Source: an uncultured Pseudomonadota bacterium (GTDB lineage: Bacteria > Pseudomonadota > Gammaproteobacteria > Ga0077536). From it: a stretch of 64,000 nt of DNA. Location of the stretch: contig CACJXQ010000004.1 of the NCBI GenBank assembly GCA_902597385.1, positions 28,428 to 92,427 on the forward strand, in the 5' to 3' direction. Under the pieces are notes generated by a model. It had not been told where the DNA came from. It searched no databases and worked only from the letters and a program-made list of their open reading frames with translations. Numbering within the stretch: the stretch's first letter is position 1; every line of letters begins with the position of its first letter. Below, piece by piece: positions 8,982 to 18,841 of the stretch. Made by a program: the position numbers and the translations under genes.

Positions 8982-9806
8982 TTAGATCCTAAGGCTTTCT
9001 ACTTGATTTACTATCTCAGCGTATTGTTGCAAGCTGTCGTAGCCTTGTGTGTGAACTAGTTGTGAGACACCGACATCCTTATAGGCTTCAACCACCTCGC
9101 AGGCCTTGGAGTGATTCTCTAGAGGTAGAGTTTTCATTGCAACCACTTCGAGCCGGCCCCGCCCGGCGTCTACAGCCATGGATTGGAAAGTTTCAATTTT
9201 TGGTTTAAGTTCCTCAGGAGTTTGACTAACAGGCATCCATCCATCTCCGTACTTGATGGTTCGTTCAAAAGCAATCTCAGCGTTTTGTCCAATATAAATA
9301 GGTGGTTTATTTAGTTTAGGTTCCAATAAGAACTCCTGACCATTGCTTTCAACCAAAGCGTTCTTGGAACTTTCATTGAGCAAGTTCAAAGTGTCGTCTG
9401 TTATCTGACCTCGTTTTTTGATGGAAACGCCCAGTGCTTGGAATTCTTCTGCCAAATACCCAGCTCCAATTCCTAGTAAAAATCGGTTATCTGATAGGAC
9501 TTGTATTGCTGTTAACAGTTTATTGGTGAGTAGTGCAGGTCTGTAGGGGAGTACCAAAACTCCTGTCCCGAAGCGCACGCGCCTTGTCACAGACGCAAAA
9601 TAGCAAGCTAAACCAAGGGGATCGATTATGCTTCCCATCTCTTTCGGAACGCCGAACACATTGTTTTTAATTTCTGGGGGGAATCCAATGTGATCATTAA
9701 ACCAAAGCGCATCTAAGCTTGAGTTATCTACTATTTTAGCCGATTCTGTTAGAAATTCCCGTGTAGCAGTAGGACCCCAATTTCTGATGTTTATTCCTAG
9801 TTCCAT
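8982..9806 (-). CDS. LLM-class flavin-dependent oxidoreductase
   Basis: A 274-residue luciferase-like protein: LWFNDHIGFP near the N-terminus, RVRFGTGVLVLPYRPALLTNK, LSDNRFLLGIGAGYLAEEFQALG and YGDGWMPVSQTPEEL. It belongs to the same broad group as the LLM genes at 4776 and 15936 but is a more distant relative, with a different C-terminal half. The ATG is preceded by GGAG. It leads a two-gene strand run with the TauD-like dioxygenase. The cofactor (FMN or F420) and substrate cannot be decided. Confidence 0.87.
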   Translation of the reverse strand: MELGINIRNWGPTATREFLTESAKIVDNSSLDALWFNDHIGFPPEIKNNVFGVPKEMGSIIDPLGLACYFASVTRRVRFGTGVLVLPYRPALLTNKLLTAIQVLSDNRFLLGIGAGYLAEEFQALGVSIKKRGQITDDTLNLLNESSKNALVESNGQEFLLEPKLNKPPIYIGQNAEIAFERTIKYGDGWMPVSQTPEELKPKIETFQSMAVDAGRGRLEVVAMKTLPLENHSKACEVVEAYKDVGVSQLVHTQGYDSLQQYAEIVNQVESLRI

Positions 9807-9893
9807 CTTAACGTCTCCATTTATTTTGGCGTACTCAAGCTAACAAGGTTACACTAATTTTTATTCAAATCAGATATATGAGGATTTTATCAG

Positions 9894-10304
9894 ATGTCAG
9901 AGCTAAAGGGAGCATGTTTGTGTGGAGCAATTAACTATGAGGTGGAGGCTCCACCTTTGATGACGGTTATATGCCACTGTAATGATTGTCAACGCCAAAC
10001 GGGAACCTCATTTTCACTCGTGGTGGGAGTGGCTCCCGAAGCGGTTAAGATTAAGGGAGAAGCCACTGTGTACACTACGACTGGAGAAACAGGAAGTCCG
10101 GTTCACAGGCATTTTTGCGGTAAGTGCGGGTCCCCTATCTTATCCGATGCAACCGATTCCTTTGGAATTTATTTTCTGAAGGCCGGCACCTTAGACGATA
10201 CTTCTAACCTTAAACCAGAGGCAGAAATCTTCTGTGATGAAGCGCAAAACTGGTGTCAGCTTTCGGGTGATTGGAAGAAAGCGCCAAGAAATCCAGAGGC
10301 GTAG
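9894..10304 (+). CDS. GFA/CENP-V zinc-binding domain protein
   Basis: A 136-residue protein of the glutathione-dependent formaldehyde-activating (GFA) domain family. Zinc-binding cysteines are all visible: Cys8 and Cys10 in ACLCGA, Cys28 and Cys32 in CHCNDCQRQTG, Cys75 and Cys78 in HFCGKCGSP. The family name overstates what is known: only a few members act on S-hydroxymethylglutathione and most have no assigned reaction. It stands alone between two opposite-strand genes. A second, diverged family member lies at 62082. Confidence 0.9.
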   Translation: MSELKGACLCGAINYEVEAPPLMTVICHCNDCQRQTGTSFSLVVGVAPEAVKIKGEATVYTTTGETGSPVHRHFCGKCGSPILSDATDSFGIYFLKAGTLDDTSNLKPEAEIFCDEAQNWCQLSGDWKKAPRNPEA

Positions 10305-10336
10305 GCAATTCCGCTGGCATCGCTAGGGAACATAGG

Positions 10337-11893
10337 TTAGTTAACCTGGCGTTCTTTTCCCTCCCAAAAAGGTTTTCTCAGTTCTGTTTTTAGTACCTTT
10401 CCAGGGCCTGATAGGGGTAGTGCCTCTGTTCGATAACTTATGCTCCTAGGACACTTGTAATCTGCAATAAGTTTCCTGCAATGACTGATTAGATCTTCGG
10501 TGGATGGGTTAGCGCCCTCTCTAGGTACCACAATAGCGTGAACGCTTTCGCCCCATTTGTCATCAGGTATTCCAATTACTGCGCACTGAGCAACGTCGTT
10601 ATGTTCGTATAAAGCGTTTTCTACTTCGGTGGAATAAATATTTTCGCCACCTGAAATAATCATGTCTTTCAATCTATCGCTTATGAAGATGAATCCGCCT
10701 TCATCCATATGAGCGGCATCGCCGGTATGTAGCCAGCCATCTTTTACGGTTTTAGCGGTCAGCTCATCCTGCCCCCAGTAGCCCTTCATGATATTTGGCC
10801 CTTTGGCTATAATCTCGCCGATCTGTCCTCGAGGAACTTCCTCTCCGCTTTCGTCAACAATTTTTAATTCAACCGCGGGCATCGCTCTGCCGGCAGATTT
10901 CATTCTTCCCTGGTTTTGGTTTGAGGTATTATGGTACTTGGAATCGAGGGCTGTCAGCAACGGTGCAGATTCAGTTTGTCCATAAAGTTGGAAACACTTA
11001 ACCCAGGGAAATTTGTTTACAAGATCGTGAGCTACCGCTTCTGGCATAGGGGACGCGCCGTAATACAGTCTCTGCAAACTAGAGAAATCGAAATCTTTAA
11101 AATTGGGCTGTTCCAATAACATTTGAATCATTGTGGGCACTAAAATAATGTCGCTTATTTTGTGGTCTTGAATCGCTTGTGCACAAAGTGCGGGCTCAAA
11201 ACGAGGTATAAAAATATGTTTCCCACCGATATGAGTGACCATATATACATATAGGGCATCCGCTATATGAAACATTGGGGCAGCATGAAGATATACGGAC
11301 TCCTCTGTCATGTCGATAATTGAGAGGAACTGCAGTGTGTTAGACACATGGTTTCCGTGTGTTAGCATTACCCCTTTCGATCTTCCGGTAGTTCCACCCG
11401 TATAGAAAATTCCAGAAACATCATCTTGAGATGATTGTTTTTCAGGGCATTCTGTTTGGTCGTCTGCGAGTCCGTCTACATGCGTTTTAGCCGACTTGAC
11501 CGAACCGTCCATGCCGATTATCTGAAGCTGATGATCCACACTCTCAACAACTTCCAAGGCGATATTCTCAAACGTTTTATCCACACAAATGATTCGTGTA
11601 TCGGAGTCGGCTACGGCGAAGGCAATTTCTGCCGATGACCACCGATGATTAAGAGGTACCACAATCCCGCCAGCCCATGGCACAGCGAATAATAGTTCCA
11701 TGTAGCGATCAGAGTTAAGTGCTAAAACCCCAACCCTGTCTTTTTCCTTTAACCCGAGAGCCTTAAGTCCTGAGGCGAGACGGGCAATTCGAGACGCTAG
11801 TTCTTCCCAGGTGTGGGTTCTGTTCCCATCTATAGACGCTACTGCAGTAGGACGTTGTTGTCGGTTTCGCAAAAGTGGTTGAGTTACTCTCAT
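10337..11893 (-). CDS. AMP-forming acyl-CoA synthetase (fatty-acid-CoA ligase family)
   Basis: An adenylate-forming ligase of 518 residues that activates a carboxylic acid with ATP and CoA. Motifs in order: phosphate loop YTGGTTGRSKGVM (residues 164-176), YYGASPMPEA, YGQTESAPLL, WLHTGDAAHMDEGGF, the hinge DRLKDMIISGGENIYSTEVE and the catalytic lysine in LSGPGKVLKTELR. Overall it resembles medium/long-chain ligases. It is followed on the same strand, upstream in transcription, by the nitronate monooxygenase-like gene 20 bases away, so the two are probably co-transcribed. The acid substrate is not predictable. Confidence 0.92.
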   Translation of the reverse strand: MRVTQPLLRNRQQRPTAVASIDGNRTHTWEELASRIARLASGLKALGLKEKDRVGVLALNSDRYMELLFAVPWAGGIVVPLNHRWSSAEIAFAVADSDTRIICVDKTFENIALEVVESVDHQLQIIGMDGSVKSAKTHVDGLADDQTECPEKQSSQDDVSGIFYTGGTTGRSKGVMLTHGNHVSNTLQFLSIIDMTEESVYLHAAPMFHIADALYVYMVTHIGGKHIFIPRFEPALCAQAIQDHKISDIILVPTMIQMLLEQPNFKDFDFSSLQRLYYGASPMPEAVAHDLVNKFPWVKCFQLYGQTESAPLLTALDSKYHNTSNQNQGRMKSAGRAMPAVELKIVDESGEEVPRGQIGEIIAKGPNIMKGYWGQDELTAKTVKDGWLHTGDAAHMDEGGFIFISDRLKDMIISGGENIYSTEVENALYEHNDVAQCAVIGIPDDKWGESVHAIVVPREGANPSTEDLISHCRKLIADYKCPRSISYRTEALPLSGPGKVLKTELRKPFWEGKERQVN

Positions 11894-11913
11894 TACTAAA
11901 TTTCCTTTTCTAT

Positions 11914-12906
11914 TTATATCTCGTCAAAGTGAGATTTCGTCTCCGCTACTAAAGTTTCAACTATTGTACCAGTGCCTTCGATTTTATGGATTCCATCAAC
12001 AGATTTGCCAGCGTAAAATGGTAATTCGTCTTCATTACCAGTGAAGCTACTGATAGGTGGGAAAACAGAGTATTTTGGTACACTCATCGTTCTGTTAGAG
12101 CCCAGTTCTATTTGTCCTATTGTTTCACCTTCATCCGTTCTGTCACCTTCTTCGAGGCATCCATTTTGATGCCAGCTTTCATAGAGTGGTGTCTTTATCA
12201 CTCTGTGTTTCGCATTTTTCCAACCCACATCATAGAGATTAGTAAGCACTGTGTCTTCTGCTGAAGAGGATACGATTTTTTCCTTGTAGCGAGTAGCTGC
12301 CCTAGCTTCAGCGCTCGCAACAAAGCGGGTCCCTAAGGAGACAGCTTGGACTTCCTGCTTGATTAGGGTGGCGATTTTCTCTCCCGAGTCGATCCCTCCG
12401 GCCGCAATTAACGGGGTTTTTCGTAGTTCACGTCGAGTTTCAGTTATGTAGGATTGTAACTCCAGCTCTCCTTTAACGTGCCCGCCGGCTTCAGTGCCTT
12501 GAATAATAATTGCATCCGCGCCGCAGCTGGTAGCGTAAACTGCCTCCTCGACATTTCCACACTGAATTACCAGAAAAACGCCTCTTTTGTGAGCGTCCTT
12601 GATAAATGGCTGGGGATCGCCCCAAAATAATATAAGAACTTCCACTCCTTCATCAAAGCAGCTGGCGATGTCCCGACCATCCGACATCGGTAAAATGATA
12701 TTGGCTCCAAAAGGCTTGAATGTTAATTGCTTGGTTTCCTTGATTAATTGCCCTACTACCTCAGGAGGTAGACCTCCAGTCCCCAAAACTCCAAAGCACC
12801 CAGATTGGCTCATACTCGCTACCAGTTCGGGGCCCGCAAGGCCTCCACCCATTCCAGCATTCCAGATTGGATATTTTGTCTCTAGAGGATTGAATCGCTG
12901 TGGCAC
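11914..12906 (-). CDS. Nitronate monooxygenase-like FMN protein (NPD family)
   Basis: A 330-residue TIM-barrel flavoprotein of the 2-nitropropane dioxygenase/nitronate monooxygenase family. Features: MGGGLAGPELVASMSQSG and VLGTGGLPP near the N-terminus, AIIIQGTEAGGHVKGEL with the conserved His after the AGG, PLIAAGGIDSG and SLGTRFVAS for FMN phosphate binding. Many relatives annotated as nitronate monooxygenases have other or unknown roles, including enoyl reductases (FabK). The start is a GTG at 12906 with a weak GGGG site. It is the promoter-proximal gene of a pair with an acyl-CoA ligase and is divergent from thiC across a 292-base gap. Confidence 0.85.
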   Translation of the reverse strand: MPQRFNPLETKYPIWNAGMGGGLAGPELVASMSQSGCFGVLGTGGLPPEVVGQLIKETKQLTFKPFGANIILPMSDGRDIASCFDEGVEVLILFWGDPQPFIKDAHKRGVFLVIQCGNVEEAVYATSCGADAIIIQGTEAGGHVKGELELQSYITETRRELRKTPLIAAGGIDSGEKIATLIKQEVQAVSLGTRFVASAEARAATRYKEKIVSSSAEDTVLTNLYDVGWKNAKHRVIKTPLYESWHQNGCLEEGDRTDEGETIGQIELGSNRTMSVPKYSVFPPISSFTGNEDELPFYAGKSVDGIHKIEGTGTIVETLVAETKSHFDEI

Positions 12907-13008
12907 TTTGAAAACCCCATTACCGATGCGCTGTCAAATAGCATATTTCATATTTTTCTAAAATTACGATAATTCCTTAAATTTTAGACTAACTCTGAAT
13001 AGCATAGG

Positions 13009-13037
13009 TTTAAAAGATTAGGTTGCATTATTATGAT
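13009..13037 (+). promoter_or_regulatory. Predicted sigma-70 promoter for thiC
   Basis: TTTAAA at 13009-13014 and TATGAT at 13032-13037 are separated by exactly 17 bases. The implied transcription start near 13044 is just upstream of the TPP riboswitch, so the riboswitch would lie in the 5' leader of thiC. The -10 box differs from consensus by one base and the -35 by two. Confidence 0.6.
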
Positions 13038-13057
13038 TTTAACAGCATATTACCCTA

Positions 13058-13150
13058 AATCAGCTAGGGGTGCTGTCGTCGTTTTGACAGCTGAGAATAA
13101 ACCCTTTGAACCTGAACTAATTAACGTTGGCGTAGGGAAGCGCAAGGCTA
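13058..13150 (+). promoter_or_regulatory. TPP riboswitch (THI element) in the thiC leader
   Basis: The highly conserved THI core is present in order: aggggtgc (13066-13073), gctgagaataaacccttt (13090-13107) running into gaacctga (13108-13115), and ggcgtagggaagcg (13129-13142). These are the segments that bind the pyrimidine and pyrophosphate ends of thiamine pyrophosphate. The stretch between ggggtgc and gctgaga is the variable P3 arm. The outer P1 stem is not obvious by eye. The element ends about 50 bases before the thiC start and is followed by a small hairpin at 13144-13158, which may form part of the expression platform. TPP binding is expected to lower thiC expression. Confidence 0.95.
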
Positions 13151-13158
13151 ACAGCCTT
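13144..13158 (+). other. Hairpin after the TPP riboswitch, possible expression platform
   Basis: A perfect 6-base inverted repeat, aaggct and agcctt, with a 3-base loop. There is no T-tract after it, so a classical terminator is not formed; the ribosome site gagaggtg lies about 25 bases downstream, which favours control of translation. This reading is inference. Confidence 0.45.
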
Positions 13159-13183
13159 CTGAAACCTACCCATGTCAGTTTAG

Positions 13184-15079
<1,896 letters not shown>

Positions 15080-15119
15080 TTATATAATTTTTGAAAGTGG
15101 TTTTGGGGAGAGAGGAACT

Positions 15120-15860
15120 ATGGGATCAAAAAAAATAGCATTTATAACAGGCGGTGCTCGCGGTTTGGGCTTCGAGATCGCTAGGCAGCTTGGGCATAAA
15201 GGTTATTCGGTATTTATTGGTGCGAGAAATCCAAATAATGCTACTGAAAAAGTTGAATCTCTGAAAGGTGAAGGTATAGAAACTAGTTATATCGAGTTAG
15301 ATGTGGGCAACGAAAAGAGCATAGAGAATGCGATAAAAGAGATAAATGAAAAAGTGAGTTATCTAGATGCCTTTGTGAATAATGCCGGGACCTTCGAAGA
15401 AGAGTGGGGTACAAAGCCGAGTCATTTATCCCCCAAAGATTTACGCCGCACTTTTGATGTAAACTTTTTTGGTCCATTTTTGCTTTTGCGAGGTCTTACC
15501 CCCTTAATTAAGAAAAGTGATGCAGGACGGATTGTAAATATTTCCAGTGATATGGGCTCTCTTGAGGGAATAAATGATCCTCAATCTATCGTTTATAATG
15601 TCATGGGGCCCGCTTATCAAGCTTCGAAGGTGGCATTAAATTCTCTGACAGCATTGTTTGCAAAGGAGCTTAAGGACACCCCATGTAAAGTAAATTCAGC
15701 TTCCCCAGGATGGTGTAGAACCGACATGGGTACAGATGATGCGCCCTTGAGTGTAGAACAAGGTGCCGACACTCCTGTCTGGCTGGCTACATTAGATGAG
15801 GATGGTCCTTCAGGAAAGTTTTTCTCATCTACTCGAAGCCGAGGTGCGATGGAATGGTAA
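15120..15860 (+). CDS. Short-chain dehydrogenase/reductase (SDR)
   Basis: A classical SDR of 246 residues, NAD(P)-dependent. The cofactor loop is TGGARGLGFEIA (residues 10-21), NNAG follows the third strand region, and the catalytic pair is Tyr166 and Lys170 in YQASKVAL, with SSDMGSL providing the serine. The arginine in GGARG favours NADP(H). The C-terminal stretch SPGWCRTDMGTDDAPLS is typical of carbonyl-reductase-like SDRs. It begins 40 bases after thiC with a GGGGAGAGAGGA ribosome site and is followed by two LLM genes, with which it may form a transcript. Confidence 0.9.
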   Translation: MGSKKIAFITGGARGLGFEIARQLGHKGYSVFIGARNPNNATEKVESLKGEGIETSYIELDVGNEKSIENAIKEINEKVSYLDAFVNNAGTFEEEWGTKPSHLSPKDLRRTFDVNFFGPFLLLRGLTPLIKKSDAGRIVNISSDMGSLEGINDPQSIVYNVMGPAYQASKVALNSLTALFAKELKDTPCKVNSASPGWCRTDMGTDDAPLSVEQGADTPVWLATLDEDGPSGKFFSSTRSRGAMEW

Positions 15861-15935
15861 GCAGTGATCCGAGATTTGATGAGCATTCAGGAATAGACTA
15901 AAACTTAATAATAACAAAGTGTAGGAAGGATCAAA

Positions 15936-16778
15936 ATGAAATTTGGTGCGATAATTTTTGCAACTGATAAAAGCATTCAACCCATTGAACTAGCAAAAGA
16001 AATTGAAGGACGAGGTTTGGATTCGTTTTTCGTTCCGGAGCATACCCATATACCTACTGATACTAGTTCTCCTTTTTTTCCTGATGGGAAGGTGCCTGAT
16101 ATGTACTTGCGCACCTATGACCCTTTCGTCGTGCTCGGTGCTTGTGCCGCTGTAACAGAAAAGATAAATCTGGGTACAGGAATTTGTTTGGTCTCTCAAA
16201 GACATCCAATAACGTTGGCCAAGGAAGTAGCAACGATAGATAGATTGTCTGATGGCCGCTTTATTTTCGGTATAGGGGCTGGTTGGAACCAACCGGAAGT
16301 GGAAAACCATGGCGTGCCCTTTGCAAAGCGATGGGCAGTCACTAGGGAAAGGATATTAGCAATGAAACAGATATGGACAGAAGAGGAGCCAGAGTTTCAC
16401 GGAGATTATGTCAATTTTGATAAGATGTGGTCTTATCCAAAACCCATTCAAAAAGGGGGGCCTCCTATATGGATTGGTTCTAATTCGAAATACGTCCCTG
16501 ATCGGATCGCGGAATATGCAGATGGGTGGATCCCCATAGGGGGGAGACCGGGAGGGGGAACCGTAGAAGGTGTAAAAGAGGCTTGTAGCAAACGAGGTAG
16601 AACCTATGAGGACCTCACCTTAGCCTATTTTATGGCTCCTCTTGAAGAAAAAATGATACGCAATCATATGGAGGAGGGCTATTCTCATTTTGTCTTCGCA
16701 CTGCCCTCTGAAGGTCGAGACCAAGTACTTCCTGTTCTCGACAATATTGAAAGGATCGCAAATAGTATTCGTTCTTAG
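15936..16778 (+). CDS. LLM-class flavin-dependent oxidoreductase
   Basis: A 280-residue luciferase-like protein, close paralogue of the one at 4776: both share PEHTHIP, a long loop before YDPF/SDPF, LGTGI/VGTGV, LAK-x-VAT-x-DRLS, GIGAGWN, ENHGV and the segment MWSYPKP/VWSYPKP. The ATG has an AGGAAGG site upstream. It is followed after 24 bases by a second LLM gene of another subgroup. The group is usually annotated as F420-dependent (TIGR03619), but binding of F420 rather than FMN is not visible in the sequence. Confidence 0.88.
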   Translation: MKFGAIIFATDKSIQPIELAKEIEGRGLDSFFVPEHTHIPTDTSSPFFPDGKVPDMYLRTYDPFVVLGACAAVTEKINLGTGICLVSQRHPITLAKEVATIDRLSDGRFIFGIGAGWNQPEVENHGVPFAKRWAVTRERILAMKQIWTEEEPEFHGDYVNFDKMWSYPKPIQKGGPPIWIGSNSKYVPDRIAEYADGWIPIGGRPGGGTVEGVKEACSKRGRTYEDLTLAYFMAPLEEKMIRNHMEEGYSHFVFALPSEGRDQVLPVLDNIERIANSIRS

Positions 16779-16802
16779 GAATTTTAATTAGGAGGCTATA
16801 CA

Positions 16803-17816
16803 GTGTTACCCGTAGGTTACTTTCCTTGTACTCAAGACCCGCCCGATGGGAAAAATATTGCTAGAGTGATAGATGAGTTGGTTGAGCAAGCCGAGTTATG
16901 CGAAGAGACTGGATTCGACGGGTTTTATTTCACCGAGCATCACCAACAAGAGGATGGCTATTTGCCTTCCCCCGTTCTTCTGTCAGGTATGGTGGGGATG
17001 AGAACAAAAAGAATAAAGGTCGGCACCTGTGTTCTACTTTCACCGTTATACCATCCCATACGACTGGCGGAAGACATAGCGGTAGTTGATCAAGCGACTA
17101 AAGGTAGGATGGTAGCTGCGATGGGGATAGGCTACCAACCCAGTGATTTCGATGCGTTTGGAGTGTCTATTAAGGAAAGGGCTCTAAGGACTGAAGAGAG
17201 TGTGGAAATTCTGAAGAAGGCTTGGACAGGAGAGAGTTTTTCCTACGATAGTAGGTTTCATAATATTAACGACGTGAGAGTGACTCCAGCGGCCTATCAG
17301 AAGGGGGGGCCGCCTATCTGGCTCGCAGGATGGGTTCCGGCAGGTCTGAAAAGAGCAGGGAAGATGGGGGACGGTTGGATCGCAGATCCTATCCAATCTC
17401 TGAGCGTTATTAAGGACTACGCTAATCAATATAGGGAAGAGGCCGAGAAAAATGGTAAAAAACCGTTCGTAGTACTCATGCGCGACTGTGTGATTGGTGA
17501 TAATTGGAAGAGCTGCGTCGCGAAGAGCGAGCCAACCATGACAACCCACAGATGGTATTATCATTACGGAGCCTATGTGCAAGATGATCACATTAAAGAC
17601 ATAAAGTCGCCGGAAGAATTAACCTTCGATGTTGCTGCTAAGCAAAGATTGATCGCAGGTTCACCTGACCAATGTCTTGAACAATTACAAATGTGGAAGG
17701 AAGAGGTCAAACCAGACTATGTAATGTTGAGGATGAAGCAACCTGGAGGCCCTCCTCAGAGCGAAGCATTGGCAGATATTAAAATGTTTGGTGACCGTGT
17801 AATTAAATATTTATAA
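16803..17816 (+). CDS. LLM-class flavin-dependent oxidoreductase (luciferase-alkanal type)
   Basis: A 337-residue luciferase-like protein of the bacterial-luciferase-alpha/monooxygenase subgroup: EETGFDGFYFTEHHQQEDGY, KVGTCVLLSPLYHPIRLAED, VVDQATKGRMVAAMGIGYQP and MGDGWIADP. Its N-terminal half has little in common with its neighbour at 15936, so the pair is not a recent duplication. The start is a GTG with a strong AGGAGG site. A 22-base tandem duplication begins in the last four codons and includes the stop codon. The pairing with another LLM gene and an SDR suggests an oxidative pathway of unknown substrate. Confidence 0.87.
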   Translation: MLPVGYFPCTQDPPDGKNIARVIDELVEQAELCEETGFDGFYFTEHHQQEDGYLPSPVLLSGMVGMRTKRIKVGTCVLLSPLYHPIRLAEDIAVVDQATKGRMVAAMGIGYQPSDFDAFGVSIKERALRTEESVEILKKAWTGESFSYDSRFHNINDVRVTPAAYQKGGPPIWLAGWVPAGLKRAGKMGDGWIADPIQSLSVIKDYANQYREEAEKNGKKPFVVLMRDCVIGDNWKSCVAKSEPTMTTHRWYYHYGAYVQDDHIKDIKSPEELTFDVAAKQRLIAGSPDQCLEQLQMWKEEVKPDYVMLRMKQPGGPPQSEALADIKMFGDRVIKYL

Positions 17817-17842
17817 ACTTGTAATTAAATAGTTATAAACTT
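17799..17842 (+). repeat. 22-base tandem duplication after the LLM gene
   Basis: Two adjacent 22-base copies that both begin gtaattaaata and end ttataaactt differ at one base (t or g at position 12). The first copy holds the last codons and TAA of the LLM gene at 16803; the second is intergenic. It ends 25 bases before cysK. This looks like a small slippage duplication. Confidence 0.85.
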
Positions 17843-17867
17843 GTAAACATACTTTTTTAGACTGGAA

Positions 17868-18833
17868 ATGAAAAATATGGATTATTTTGAAGATAACTCT
17901 TTGTCGATCGGTGTTACCCCCCTAGTAAAACTAAATAGAGTAGTTAGGAGCGACAGAACACTGGTGCTTGCGAAAATTGAGGGGAGAAATCCTGCTTACT
18001 CGGTTAAGTGTCGTATAGGGGCTTCCATGATCTGGGCTGCTGAAAAAAGTGGAGACTTAAAACCGGGGATCGAGGTGGTAGAACCGACCAGTGGCAATAC
18101 CGGTATAGCGTTAGCGTTTGTTTGTGCGGCGAAGGGTTATAAGCTTACCCTTACCATGCCTGACAGTATGAGTCTTGAAAGAAGAAAAGTACTAAAGGCG
18201 TTCGGGGCTAACTTAGTACTTACGCCAGGTGCTAAGGGGATGAAAGGGGCAATAAATAAAGCCGAGCAATTGGTATCAGAAAATCCAGGCAAGTACTACA
18301 TGCCACAACAATTCTCTAATCCGGCTAATCCTTCTATTCACGAGGAGACCACTGGTCCAGAAATTTGGAAGCAAACAGATGGTAAGGTAGATGTGTTGGT
18401 GTCAGGGGTGGGGACAGGCGGTACTATCACTGGGGTGACCAGATATCTAAAAGAAAAATGTGGAAGGCCAATAGTTTCAGTAGCAGTAGAGCCTTTTGAT
18501 AGTTCTGTTATAAGCCAAACCTTAGCGGGGGAACCGGTGGAGCCCGCTCCGCACAAAATTCAAGGGATTGGAGCGGGCTTTGTCCCTGTCAATCTTGACT
18601 TGAAACTCGTTGATAGAGTAGAGCGAGTCAGTAACGAGGAAGCAATCAACATGGGTCGTCGTTTAGCGACGGAAGAAGGTATCTTTGCTGGCATTTCCTG
18701 TGGGGCTGCTGCCGAGGCGGCCTCTAGACTTTCTAACGAAGAGGAGTTTGCCGGGAAAACTATTGTAGTGATTTTGCCCGATGCAGGGGAACGATATCTT
18801 TCCAGTGCTATGTTCGACCATTTAGAAAATTAA
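17868..18833 (+). CDS. cysK: Cysteine synthase A (O-acetylserine sulfhydrylase)
   Basis: A PLP enzyme that makes cysteine from O-acetylserine and sulfide. The match to E. coli CysK is near end to end: [36 protein letters not shown] with the Schiff-base lysine, [45 protein letters not shown] for PLP phosphate, and [12 protein letters not shown]. The PLP-facing loop reads GISCGAA, where GISSGAA is more common; the serine expected near the pyridine nitrogen is the first one and is kept. The start could be the ATG at 17868 or at 17877. It converges with the DegP/Q gene, with no other sulfur-assimilation gene beside it. Confidence 0.97.
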   Translation: MKNMDYFEDNSLSIGVTPLVKLNRVVRSDRTLVLAKIEGRNPAYSVKCRIGASMIWAAEKSGDLKPGIEVVEPTSGNTGIALAFVCAAKGYKLTLTMPDSMSLERRKVLKAFGANLVLTPGAKGMKGAINKAEQLVSENPGKYYMPQQFSNPANPSIHEETTGPEIWKQTDGKVDVLVSGVGTGGTITGVTRYLKEKCGRPIVSVAVEPFDSSVISQTLAGEPVEPAPHKIQGIGAGFVPVNLDLKLVDRVERVSNEEAINMGRRLATEEGIFAGISCGAAAEAASRLSNEEEFAGKTIVVILPDAGERYLSSAMFDHLEN

Positions 18834-18841
18834 CCTTTTCG

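Noticed and set aside
18690..18710. GISCGAA in CysK instead of the common GISSGAA.
   Set aside because: The serine expected to face the PLP pyridine nitrogen is the first one and is kept; the second position varies, so this is not evidence of lost activity.
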